Origin: CAVQUE01 sp046290435
GTDB taxonomy: Bacteria > Actinomycetota > Acidimicrobiia > Acidimicrobiales > UBA8592
DNA: 57,843 nucleotides
Direction: 5' to 3'
NCBI GenBank assembly: GCA_046290435.1
Contig: JBKAGO010000006.1
Span: 1 to 57,843, forward strand
A model generated the notes under the pieces. That model searched no databases, was not told the DNA's origin, and saw only the letters and a program-made list of their open reading frames with translations. Below are positions 7,964 through 14,405 of this stretch, piece after piece. Positions within the stretch are counted from its first letter, which is position 1; every line of letters begins with the position of its first letter. The position numbers were made by a program, and so were the translations under genes.

Positions 7964-9415
7964 ATGAGCGACAACGCAGCACCACGGTCGGCGGTCATCG
8001 GTGCGGGCATGTCGGGCATCCTCGCCGCCAAGGAACTGGTCGAGGCCGGCCACGACGTCACGGTGTTCGAGAAGGCCGACCGTGTCGGCGGCACCTGGCG
8101 GGAGAACACCTACCCCGGCATCGCCTGCGACGTGCCGTCGCACATCTACAGCTACTCGTTCGCCCTCAACCCCGACTGGAGCCACTTCGCGTCGCCGGGC
8201 GAGGAGGTCCAGCAGTACTTCACCGACGTCGCCGAGCGCTACGGCGTCACGCCGCTGGTCCGCTTCGGCGACGCCGTGGCCCGCTGCGAGTGGCTGGGCG
8301 ACGTGTGGGAAGTCACCACTGCGGCAGGTTTCGTCGACCGGTTCCGCTACGTCGTCGCGGCGACCGGCATCCTGCACCACCCGAAACGCCCCGACATCGA
8401 CGGGCTCGACACCTTTGCGGGTCCGATGTTCCACTCGGCGCAGTGGGACCACTCGGTGTCCACCGACGCCAAACGCGTGGGCCTCATCGGCACGGGCTCG
8501 TCGGGCGTGCAGATCACCGGCGCGCTGGCCGGCACCGTCGAGAAGCTCACCGTCTTCCAGCGCACGGCCCAGTGGGTGGTGCCGGTCGAGGAGGTCGTCT
8601 ACTCCGAGGAGGAGAAGGAGACGTTCCGCACCGACGCCGATGCCCTGCGCGAGATGCACGAGACGCTGTCGACGGGCTTCAACGACGGCTTCGCCACCTC
8701 GATCCTCGACAAGAACTCGACGATGGTCGACGACATCGAGCGACGCTGCCGTGAGGCCCTCGACGCCATCGGCGACCCCGACCTGCGCGCCAAGCTCACC
8801 CCCACCTACCGGGCCGCGTGCAAGCGGCTGGTGGTGTCGCACAACTGGTACGACGCCGTGACGAGCCCGACGGTCGAGATCATCGACACCGCCATCGAAC
8901 GCGTCGAACCCGCCGGCGTGCGCACCGTCGACGGTGTCCTCCACGAGCTCGACGTGGTGGTGCTGGCCACCGGGTTCCACGTCGACCGGTTCATGCGGCC
9001 GATGGACATCGTCGGCGTCGACGGCGTGGCGCTCGACGACGTGTGGGCGCAGCGCCCGACGGCGTACCTTGCCGTGGCCATCCCGAAGTTCCCGAACCTG
9101 TTCATGCTCAACGGCCCCAACTCGCCGGTCGGCAACTTCTCGCTGATCGCGACGGCCGAGCTCCAGATGAGCTACGCCATGGCCCTGATCGACGCCGTCG
9201 AATCCGGGCAGCGGTCACGGGCCGAGGTCACCGAGGAAGCAGCACGACGCTTCGACGACGAACGCGTCGCCGCCGCAAAGGAAACCGTGTGGGCCACGGG
9301 CTGTCGCAGCTGGTACCTCGACGACCGCGGCATCCCCTTCGCCTGGCCGTTCACCTTCGGCCGCTTCCGCGAAGAGATGGCCGCCCCGAACCTCGACGAC
9401 TACCTGGCGGTGTGA
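7964..9415 (+). CDS. Flavin monooxygenase, Baeyer-Villiger type
   Basis: This 483-aa protein is a class-B flavin monooxygenase. The FAD-binding Rossmann motif GAGMSG lies at 13-18, a second dinucleotide motif GLIGTGSSG follows near 172, and the Baeyer-Villiger fingerprint FAGPMFHSAQWD sits at 151-162 between them. The late ATGFH motif is present near 325. Such enzymes use NADPH and O2 to insert oxygen beside a ketone or to oxidise heteroatoms; the substrate is not predictable, and no catabolic genes adjoin it. The ATG at 7964 follows CATACT by eight bases with no Shine-Dalgarno site, suggesting a leaderless message. Confidence 0.9.
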   Translation: MSDNAAPRSAVIGAGMSGILAAKELVEAGHDVTVFEKADRVGGTWRENTYPGIACDVPSHIYSYSFALNPDWSHFASPGEEVQQYFTDVAERYGVTPLVRFGDAVARCEWLGDVWEVTTAAGFVDRFRYVVAATGILHHPKRPDIDGLDTFAGPMFHSAQWDHSVSTDAKRVGLIGTGSSGVQITGALAGTVEKLTVFQRTAQWVVPVEEVVYSEEEKETFRTDADALREMHETLSTGFNDGFATSILDKNSTMVDDIERRCREALDAIGDPDLRAKLTPTYRAACKRLVVSHNWYDAVTSPTVEIIDTAIERVEPAGVRTVDGVLHELDVVVLATGFHVDRFMRPMDIVGVDGVALDDVWAQRPTAYLAVAIPKFPNLFMLNGPNSPVGNFSLIATAELQMSYAMALIDAVESGQRSRAEVTEEAARRFDDERVAAAKETVWATGCRSWYLDDRGIPFAWPFTFGRFREEMAAPNLDDYLAV

Positions 9416-9434
9416 TCCCCGAGCTCGCGGACCA

Positions 9435-9526
9435 CTGGGGTCAAGTCGTACTTTCAACCAACTCGTCAAACAGCGGCCTCCCGGCTCGCCGACCCGGAGT
9501 TGGTTGAAAGTACGACTTGACCCCAG
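9435..9526. repeat. Long inverted repeat, family 2, copy A (REPIN/MITE-like)
   Basis: Two perfect 30-bp arms (9435-9464 and 9497-9526; left arm begins CTGGGGTCAAGTCGTACT) are separated by a 32-base spacer. Copies B (10226-10293) and C (22262-22351) share the arms. Copies A and B also share the spacer and left flank almost base for base, so one was made from the other. There is no transposase gene inside. Located between the convergent monooxygenase and toxin genes, it could also act as a two-way terminator. Confidence 0.92.
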
Positions 9527-9551
9527 CCCTTCCCGAGACGACCTGCGCTCC

Positions 9552-9953
9552 TCAGATCAGCGCACGCAACGCGGTTGCGATCTCGTCGACGGAGCGGTCG
9601 TGGGCGGCTACGTCGATCACGAGGTCGTACACCGCATCGTTGGCTGCCCCGGCGAGCGACTGGCCGTTCAGCTCGCAGAACACGGCCGTCGCCAACCAGC
9701 CCAGGCGCTTGTTGCCGTCGATCAGCCCATGGTTGCCGACGATCGACTGCAGCAGCGCCGCAGCCTTCGTGAAGATGTCCGGGTAGGCGTCCTCGCCGAA
9801 GGCGGTCGCCCGCGGCCGAGCAGCGGCCGACTCGAGCAGGCCCACATCTCGGATCGGTACCGGGTCGCCGAGCAGCGCCGTGGCCAGAGCGAGGAGATCG
9901 TCGAGGTCGAGGTACTCGGTGGTCCGGTCGCCCGTAGGCGGGCCGCCGGTCAC
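9552..9953 (-). CDS. Doc/Fic-family toxin
   Basis: A 133-aa Doc-like Fic protein. The core motif is HGLIDGNKR (His75 to Arg83), matching the Doc form of the Fic active site; Doc itself phosphorylates EF-Tu, while most Fic proteins transfer AMP. The start is GTG at 9953, whose bases overlap the TGA stop of the antitoxin (GTGA), the usual coupled arrangement. The open frame runs further upstream only through the antitoxin gene in another frame. The pair lies between two near-identical repeats (copies A and B), suggesting it moved as a cassette. Confidence 0.9.
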   Translation of the reverse strand: MTGGPPTGDRTTEYLDLDDLLALATALLGDPVPIRDVGLLESAAARPRATAFGEDAYPDIFTKAAALLQSIVGNHGLIDGNKRLGWLATAVFCELNGQSLAGAANDAVYDLVIDVAAHDRSVDEIATALRALI

Positions 9954-10153
9954 TCGCCCAGGCGGCGCAGCGCGTCGGCGTGAGTGCTCAGGATCAGCGC
10001 GGCAGCGTCGGCGACCCGTTCGCGATGGTCGGCGCGATCGACGAACTCGCGCACGGCGCGCCTGGCAGCCTCCTGCATCGAGATCCCGTCGGCCTCGGCC
10101 CGACGCCGCAACGCCTCCTGCTCGGCCTCGGTGAGTCGCAACGTCATCGCCAT
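9950..10153 (-). CDS. Ribbon-helix-helix antitoxin of the Doc pair
   Basis: A 67-aa protein beginning MAMTLRLTEAEQEALRRRAE: a short beta strand (TLRL) followed by two helices, the ribbon-helix-helix (Arc/CopG-like) layout. Its C-terminal half would wrap and block the toxin. The stop overlaps the toxin start by four bases. TACCGT lies six bases before the ATG, so the message is probably leaderless, and a GGTATC-N5-GATACC palindrome overlaps this promoter, as expected for self-repression by an RHH antitoxin. Confidence 0.85.
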   Translation of the reverse strand: MAMTLRLTEAEQEALRRRAEADGISMQEAARRAVREFVDRADHRERVADAAALILSTHADALRRLGE

Positions 10154-10159
10154 CGCGAA

Positions 10160-10178
10160 ACGGTATCACTTCGATACC
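10160..10178 (-). promoter_or_regulatory. Toxin-antitoxin promoter with overlapping palindromic operator
   Basis: On the minus strand a -10-like TACCGT (10165-10160) precedes the antitoxin ATG by six bases. A perfect palindrome GGTATC-N5-GATACC covers 10162-10178 and overlaps that box. Position and symmetry fit an operator for the RHH antitoxin or the toxin-antitoxin complex; binding is inferred. Confidence 0.6.
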
Positions 10179-10225
10179 TTCGTCTCGACGGCGGCCCTCG
10201 TCGACTGCCTGGCGTGCGGACCACC

Positions 10226-10293
10226 GGGGTCAAGTCGTACTTTCAACCAACTCGTCACACAGCGGCCTCCAGGCTCGTCGACCCGGAGTTGGT
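10226..10293. repeat. Inverted repeat, family 2, copy B (right arm decayed)
   Basis: The left arm (10226-10253) matches copy A from GGGGTCAAGTCG onward. The 32-base spacer differs from copy A at only a few positions, and the flank GCGGACCAC is shared. The right arm begins GAGTTGGT at 10286 and then breaks down. It lies in the same orientation as copy A on the other side of the toxin-antitoxin genes, so the pair forms direct repeats around that module. Confidence 0.88.
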
Positions 10294-10337
10294 GAAGTGA
10301 GTGACGCCCAGCGTTCCAGAGAACGCCCCACAACGGA

Positions 10338-10365
10338 AACGGCCGGGCTCTCGGGCCCGGCCGTT
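10338..10365 (-). terminator. Strong hairpin after groEL
   Basis: AACGGCCGGGC (10338-10348) and GCCCGGCCGTT (10355-10365) form a perfect 11-bp stem with a six-base loop, about 30 bases downstream of the groEL stop. There is no clear T run on the minus-strand side, which is common in high-GC genomes. Confidence 0.7.
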
Positions 10366-10395
10366 CGTGTTGTTCTTACGCCAGAGAGGCGTGGG

Positions 10396-12045
10396 CTACA
10401 TCATGCCGCCCATGCCACCCATGCCACCCATGGGATCGCCGCCGCCCATGGGCATGGCCGGCTCTTCCTCGGGCTTGTCGGCGACGAGCACCTCGGTGGT
10501 CAGCAGCATCGCAGCGATGGACGCCGCGTTCTGCAGAGCCGCACGGGTGACCTTGGCCGGGTCGATGACACCGGACTTGATCAGGTCCTCGTTCTTGCCC
10601 TTGGCAGCGTTGAAGCCGATCGAGCCCTTCTCCTGCTCGACCTCACGCACGACGATGGAACCCTCGTACCCGGCGTTCTCGGCGATGAGCTTCGCCGGGG
10701 CGCTGAGCGAGTGCGACACCATGCGGGCACCGGTTGCCTCGTCGCCCTCGAGCGACTTGGCGACCTTGTCGACAGCGGCGCGGGCCCGGAGCAGGGCGGT
10801 GCCGCCACCGGCGACCACACCTTCCTCGATGGCCGCGCGAGTCGCCGACAGGGCGTCTTCGATGCGGTGCTTCTTCTCCTTGAGCTCCACCTCGGTGGCT
10901 GCACCGACCTGGACGACGGCAACGCCACCGGCCAGCTTGGCGAGACGCTCCTGGAGCTTCTCGCGGTCCCAGTCCGAGTCGGTGTTGTCGATCTCGGCCC
11001 GGATCTGGGCGACACGACCTTCGACGTCGGCCTTGGAGCCGGCGCCTTCGATGATCGTCGTGTCGTCCTTGGTGATGACCACCTTGCGGGCGGTGCCGAG
11101 CAGGTCGAGGGTGACCCCGTCGAGCTTCAGACCGACCTCTTCGGCGATGACCTGACCACCGGTGAGGATGGCCATGTCCTGCAGCATCGCCTTGCGGCGC
11201 TCGCCGAAGCCCGGCGCCTTGACGGCGACCGAGTTGAACGTGCCACGGATCTTGTTGACCACCAGGGTCGCGAGGGCTTCGCCCTCGACGTCCTCGCCGA
11301 TGATCAGCAGCGGCTTGCCCGACTGCATGACCTTCTCGAGCAGCGGCAGCATCTCCTGCACCGAGGAGATCTTGCCCTGGTTGAACAGGATGTACGGATC
11401 GTCGAGCACCGCTTCCTGGCGCTCGGCGTCGGTGACGAAGTACGGCGACAGGAAGCCCTTGTCGAACTGCATGCCCTCGGTGAACTCGAGGTCCATCCCG
11501 AAGGTGTTGGACTCCTCGACCGTGACCACGCCGTCCTTGCCGACCTTGTCGATCGCCTGGGCGAGGATCTTGCCGATCTCGGGGTCGGCAGCGGAGATGC
11601 TGGCGACGTTGGCGATCTGCTTGGCGTCGCTGGCGACCTGCACGGCCTGCTTCTGGATCGACACCACCGCGGCGTCGACGGCCTTCTGGATGCCGCGCTT
11701 GAGCACCATCGGGTTCGCGCCGGCGGCCACGTTGCGGAGGCCTTCCTTGATCATCGCCTGGGCCAGGACGGTCGCCGTGGTGGTGCCGTCACCGGCCACG
11801 TCGTTGGTCTTGGTGGCGACTTCCTTCACCAGCTGTGCGCCCATGTTCTCGAAGGGGTCTTCGAGCTCCACCTCACGGGCGATGGACACACCGTCGTTGG
11901 TGATGGTCGGGGCGCCGAACTTCTTGTCGAGGACGACGTTGCGGCCCTTGGGGCCGAGCGTCACCTTGACCGCGTCGGCCAGATGGTTGACGCCCGCCTC
12001 GAGCTTTCGGCGCGCGTCTTCATCGAACTTGAGGATCTTCGGCAT
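10396..12045 (-). CDS. groL: Chaperonin GroEL (Hsp60)
   Basis: The 549-aa protein is a full-length GroEL: VTLGPKGRNVVLDKKFG near residue 30, the ATP-binding GDGTTTATVLA near 86, GGGTALLRA in the equatorial domain and a Gly-Gly-Met tail. It forms the double-ring ATP-driven folding chamber with GroES. It follows groES by 11 bases, so this is a classic groES-groEL operon controlled by the CIRCE element at 12410-12436. Many actinobacteria have a second, solitary groEL elsewhere; that cannot be checked here. Confidence 0.98.
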   Translation of the reverse strand: MPKILKFDEDARRKLEAGVNHLADAVKVTLGPKGRNVVLDKKFGAPTITNDGVSIAREVELEDPFENMGAQLVKEVATKTNDVAGDGTTTATVLAQAMIKEGLRNVAAGANPMVLKRGIQKAVDAAVVSIQKQAVQVASDAKQIANVASISAADPEIGKILAQAIDKVGKDGVVTVEESNTFGMDLEFTEGMQFDKGFLSPYFVTDAERQEAVLDDPYILFNQGKISSVQEMLPLLEKVMQSGKPLLIIGEDVEGEALATLVVNKIRGTFNSVAVKAPGFGERRKAMLQDMAILTGGQVIAEEVGLKLDGVTLDLLGTARKVVITKDDTTIIEGAGSKADVEGRVAQIRAEIDNTDSDWDREKLQERLAKLAGGVAVVQVGAATEVELKEKKHRIEDALSATRAAIEEGVVAGGGTALLRARAAVDKVAKSLEGDEATGARMVSHSLSAPAKLIAENAGYEGSIVVREVEQEKGSIGFNAAKGKNEDLIKSGVIDPAKVTRAALQNAASIAAMLLTTEVLVADKPEEEPAMPMGGGDPMGGMGGMGGMM

Positions 12046-12056
12046 GAGGGCGGCTC

Positions 12057-12347
12057 CTACTTGACGATCGCGAGGACGTCACGCGAGGACAGGATCAAGA
12101 GGTCCTCGCCACCGCTGCTGATCTCGGTGCCGCCGTACTTCGAGTAGACGACGACGTCGCCGACGGACACGTCGACGGGGATGATCTCACCGGTCTGGTC
12201 GGAGCGCTTGCCCGGACCGACGGCGAGAACTTCACCCTGCTGGGGCTTTTCCTTGGCGGTGTCGGGGATGACCAGGCCGGATGCCGTGGTCGCCTCGGAT
12301 TCACCGGGCCGGACAATGAGCCGGTCCTCCAGTGGCTGCAGGTTCAT
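12057..12347 (-). CDS. groS: Co-chaperonin GroES (Hsp10)
   Basis: The 96-aa protein begins MNLQPLEDRLIVRP and contains the conserved GEVLAVGPG and the KYGGTEI region that follows the mobile-loop domain; the length is normal. GroES caps GroEL. The start at 12347 follows GAGGAG by eight bases; the upstream extension of the frame runs into the CIRCE promoter and is rejected. First gene of the operon. Confidence 0.97.
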   Translation of the reverse strand: MNLQPLEDRLIVRPGESEATTASGLVIPDTAKEKPQQGEVLAVGPGKRSDQTGEIIPVDVSVGDVVVYSKYGGTEISSGGEDLLILSSRDVLAIVK

Positions 12348-12409
12348 GTCTGCGCGTCTCCTCGCACGTATGTGGAACGGAAGTGTTCGCCCGACCTGAC
12401 GAGGCCTCT

Positions 12410-12464
12410 TTGGCACTCTCGGTCGGCGAGTGCCAATGCTACGCGCGAGACCAGCGGATTCCAA
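12410..12464 (-). promoter_or_regulatory. groESL promoter with CIRCE operator
   Basis: A textbook CIRCE element, TTGGCACTC-N9-GAGTGCCAA, occupies 12410-12436 with perfect 9-bp arms. On the minus strand a sigma-70-type promoter lies just upstream: -35 TTGGAA (12464-12459), 17-base spacer, -10 TAGCAT (12441-12436), so the operator starts at the -10 box. HrcA would block transcription until heat stress. A 12-bp palindrome CCCCCATGGGGG (12468-12479) lies directly upstream of the -35 box; its role is unknown. Confidence 0.93.
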
Positions 12465-12534
12465 TACCCCCCATGGGGGCGAATCGGCCGGAGCAGCCCG
12501 CGGCGCTGGGCTCCCGTGTCGGAAGGAGGCGGGC

Positions 12535-13518
12535 TCAGTGAGGCCGAGGTCCCATGATGCTCGCGCGTTCCATCACCCGCACATCGGGCCAGTAGTCGCT
12601 GCAGGCATAGTGCTGCACGGCCCGGTTGTCCCAGAACGCGACCGAGTCGGGCGCCCACCGGAACCGGCACTGGTACTCGGTGATCTCGAACTGGCGGCAC
12701 AACAGATCCAGCAGCTCGAGGCTCCGCTCCTCGGAGCAGCCGACGAGATGGCTGACGAAGAACCGGTTGACGTACAGCAGGGGCTTGCGGGTCTCGGGAT
12801 GGCGGGAGACGACCGGGTGCTCGACCGTCGGGTACGTGGCCCGCATCTCGTCCATCTTGTCCGGCGGGACCTGGCGACCGAAGGCCTGCACGAAGTCGTG
12901 GACGGCGACCATGCCGTCGATCTCGGCCTTGATGTCGTCGTCGAGCCCTTCGTATGCGGCGTTGGCGTCGCTGAACAGCGTGTCGCCTCCCGTCGGCGGC
13001 ACCTGGATGGCATGCAGGATCGCACCCTTCGACGGGCACTCCCGCCAGGTGACGTCGTGGTGCCAGCCGTTCTCGTAGCCGCCGGCCTGCGCGTCCTTCT
13101 CGAACCGGACCAGCTCGGGAACACCGGTGTTCGACGGGATGAAGGGATGGATCTCCAGGTCGCCGAAGCGCTGGGCGAACGCCACGTGCTGTTCGGAGGT
13201 GAGGGGCTGATCCCGGAAGAAGACGACCTTGTACTCGAGCAGCGCCTGATGGATCTCGTCGATGACGGTCTGGGGCAGGTCCCGGCACAGATCGACGCCA
13301 CTGAGCTCTGCGCCGATGGTGGCGGCCATCGGCACGGCGTCGAAGTGCTGCCACTGCAGTGCGGCGAGCCGCTGCCGCTCGGCCGCCAGATGACCGAGCG
13401 GGCCGATGCGGGTATCGCTGTTGGGCAGGCGGACACGCCCGCCGAGGCCGACGCCGGGATCCTTGTCGGCGATGACCTCGGTGGTGTCGACGTCGCCCGT
13501 CGTGGAGGTGATGGTCAT
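12535..13518 (-). CDS. TauD/TfdA-family Fe(II)/2-oxoglutarate dioxygenase
   Basis: This 327-aa protein has the iron-binding HxD in GWHHDVTWR, the distal His in NRAVQHYACSDY, and the 2-oxoglutarate-binding Arg region RVMERASI, in the order of TauD, TfdA and related enzymes. These hydroxylate substrates such as sulfonates, phenoxyacetates or sulfate esters; the substrate here is unknown and no sulfonate transporter adjoins. The ATG overlaps the stop of the TetR gene by four bases (ATGA), so it is translationally coupled to that regulator and probably its main target. Confidence 0.88.
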   Translation of the reverse strand: MTITSTTGDVDTTEVIADKDPGVGLGGRVRLPNSDTRIGPLGHLAAERQRLAALQWQHFDAVPMAATIGAELSGVDLCRDLPQTVIDEIHQALLEYKVVFFRDQPLTSEQHVAFAQRFGDLEIHPFIPSNTGVPELVRFEKDAQAGGYENGWHHDVTWRECPSKGAILHAIQVPPTGGDTLFSDANAAYEGLDDDIKAEIDGMVAVHDFVQAFGRQVPPDKMDEMRATYPTVEHPVVSRHPETRKPLLYVNRFFVSHLVGCSEERSLELLDLLCRQFEITEYQCRFRWAPDSVAFWDNRAVQHYACSDYWPDVRVMERASIMGPRPH

Positions 13519-14285
13519 GACTGATCCTCGATTCGGGTTCGTTCGGTTGCGATGACGGCGGGCGTCGGGAGGCGGGTTTCGGCGGGGCGGGTTTCGGCGA
13601 CGAGCCCGACCACGAGCGCCCGAGCCGATGCCGCGAACAGGGCGTCGGGATCGACCGGTCCGAAGTGACCGGCGAGCCTCGCGATCGCCGGCCTCGGTGT
13701 TGCGGCGGACGTGCCGTCGAAGCCGGCACGATCGCGTTCGCCCGCCTCGACGATGGATCGACCGTGGCCGCTCGCAATGGTGTCGTGGGCCTGTGCGGCA
13801 CCGACGGCGTGCCAGAACAGTGCCCGGAACGCAGCGACGGCGTCGGGCCCGTCGAGCCCGGCCTCGAGCATCAGGGACAGCCCGGCCTCGGTGGCCTCGA
13901 TCATCGATGCGGCCAGGGCATCGGACCCGTCGAGCGCTGCGGCCAGGCCACGGGCGTCGACCAGGTGTCGCCGTATGGCGTCGACCAACGCGACGGCCCG
14001 ATCGACCCAGGGCCCCTCGGCGGCAGGCACACGGAACCGCCCGAGCTGGTCGGCGGCGACAGCGGCCAGCAGCGCCTCCCGGTCCTCGAAGCGCAGGTAC
14101 ACGGTCATCGGGTTGACCCCGAGCGCCGCGCCGAGCCGCCGCATGCTGAACGCCTCGATCCCGTCGGCACGGATCATCTGGGAGGCCACGGTGACGATCT
14201 CGTCGGGCGTCAGCGAGCCTCGCCGGCGCGCACGCGCAGCGCCTGCTCCCGGCGTCGTGGCCTGTGCAGTGCGACCGTCCCCCAC
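13515..14285 (-). CDS. TetR-family repressor
   Basis: A 256-aa regulator with an N-terminal helix-turn-helix (SMRRLGAALGVNPMTVYLRF, about residues 47-66) preceded by an Arg-rich arm, and a helical ligand-binding C-terminal domain of the TetR_C type. The start is GTG at 14285; TATAGT lies eight bases upstream, so the message is likely leaderless. A perfect palindrome over that box suggests self-repression. It forms a two-gene operon with the dioxygenase, whose substrate or product may be the inducer. Confidence 0.88.
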   Translation of the reverse strand: MGDGRTAQATTPGAGAARARRRGSLTPDEIVTVASQMIRADGIEAFSMRRLGAALGVNPMTVYLRFEDREALLAAVAADQLGRFRVPAAEGPWVDRAVALVDAIRRHLVDARGLAAALDGSDALAASMIEATEAGLSLMLEAGLDGPDAVAAFRALFWHAVGAAQAHDTIASGHGRSIVEAGERDRAGFDGTSAATPRPAIARLAGHFGPVDPDALFAASARALVVGLVAETRPAETRLPTPAVIATERTRIEDQS

Positions 14286-14293
14286 GAGTGAGA

Positions 14294-14309
14294 ACTATAC
14301 GCCGTATAG
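14294..14309 (-). promoter_or_regulatory. Likely TetR self-operator over the -10 box
   Basis: CTATAC-GCC-GTATAG (14295-14309) is a perfect palindrome of a kind often bound by TetR proteins. On the minus strand it overlaps TATAGT (14299-14294), the presumed -10 box eight bases before the regulator's GTG start. Confidence 0.7.
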
Positions 14310-14343
14310 AAGTCCGGTCAAGTCCCGCCGCCGGTCGTCACGG

Positions 14344-14400
14344 CCCCGATCTCGTCGCGAAGACCCACCGTGACGGTGGAAGAGCGCGACGAGATCGGGG
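14344..14400. repeat. Dispersed inverted repeat, family 1, copy 2
   Basis: Perfect 16-bp outer arms CCCCGATCTCGTCGCG (14344-14359) and CGCGACGAGATCGGGG (14385-14400) surround a nested palindrome CCACCGT-G-ACGGTGG (14365-14379). The right flank GTGGTTTCA, which carries the stop codon of the Amt-MCP gene on the minus strand, is identical in copy 3. Placed between two minus-strand genes, it may also act as a terminator. Confidence 0.9.
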
Positions 14401-14405
14401 TGGTT

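Noticed and set aside
7861..8109. N-terminal extension of the 57-aa gene
   Set aside because: It would cover a repeat and the start of the divergent monooxygenase gene; the ATG at 7860 has its own promoter-like box.
10297..12147. 616-aa plus-strand open frame over groEL
   Set aside because: Antisense of groEL, caused by biased codon use.
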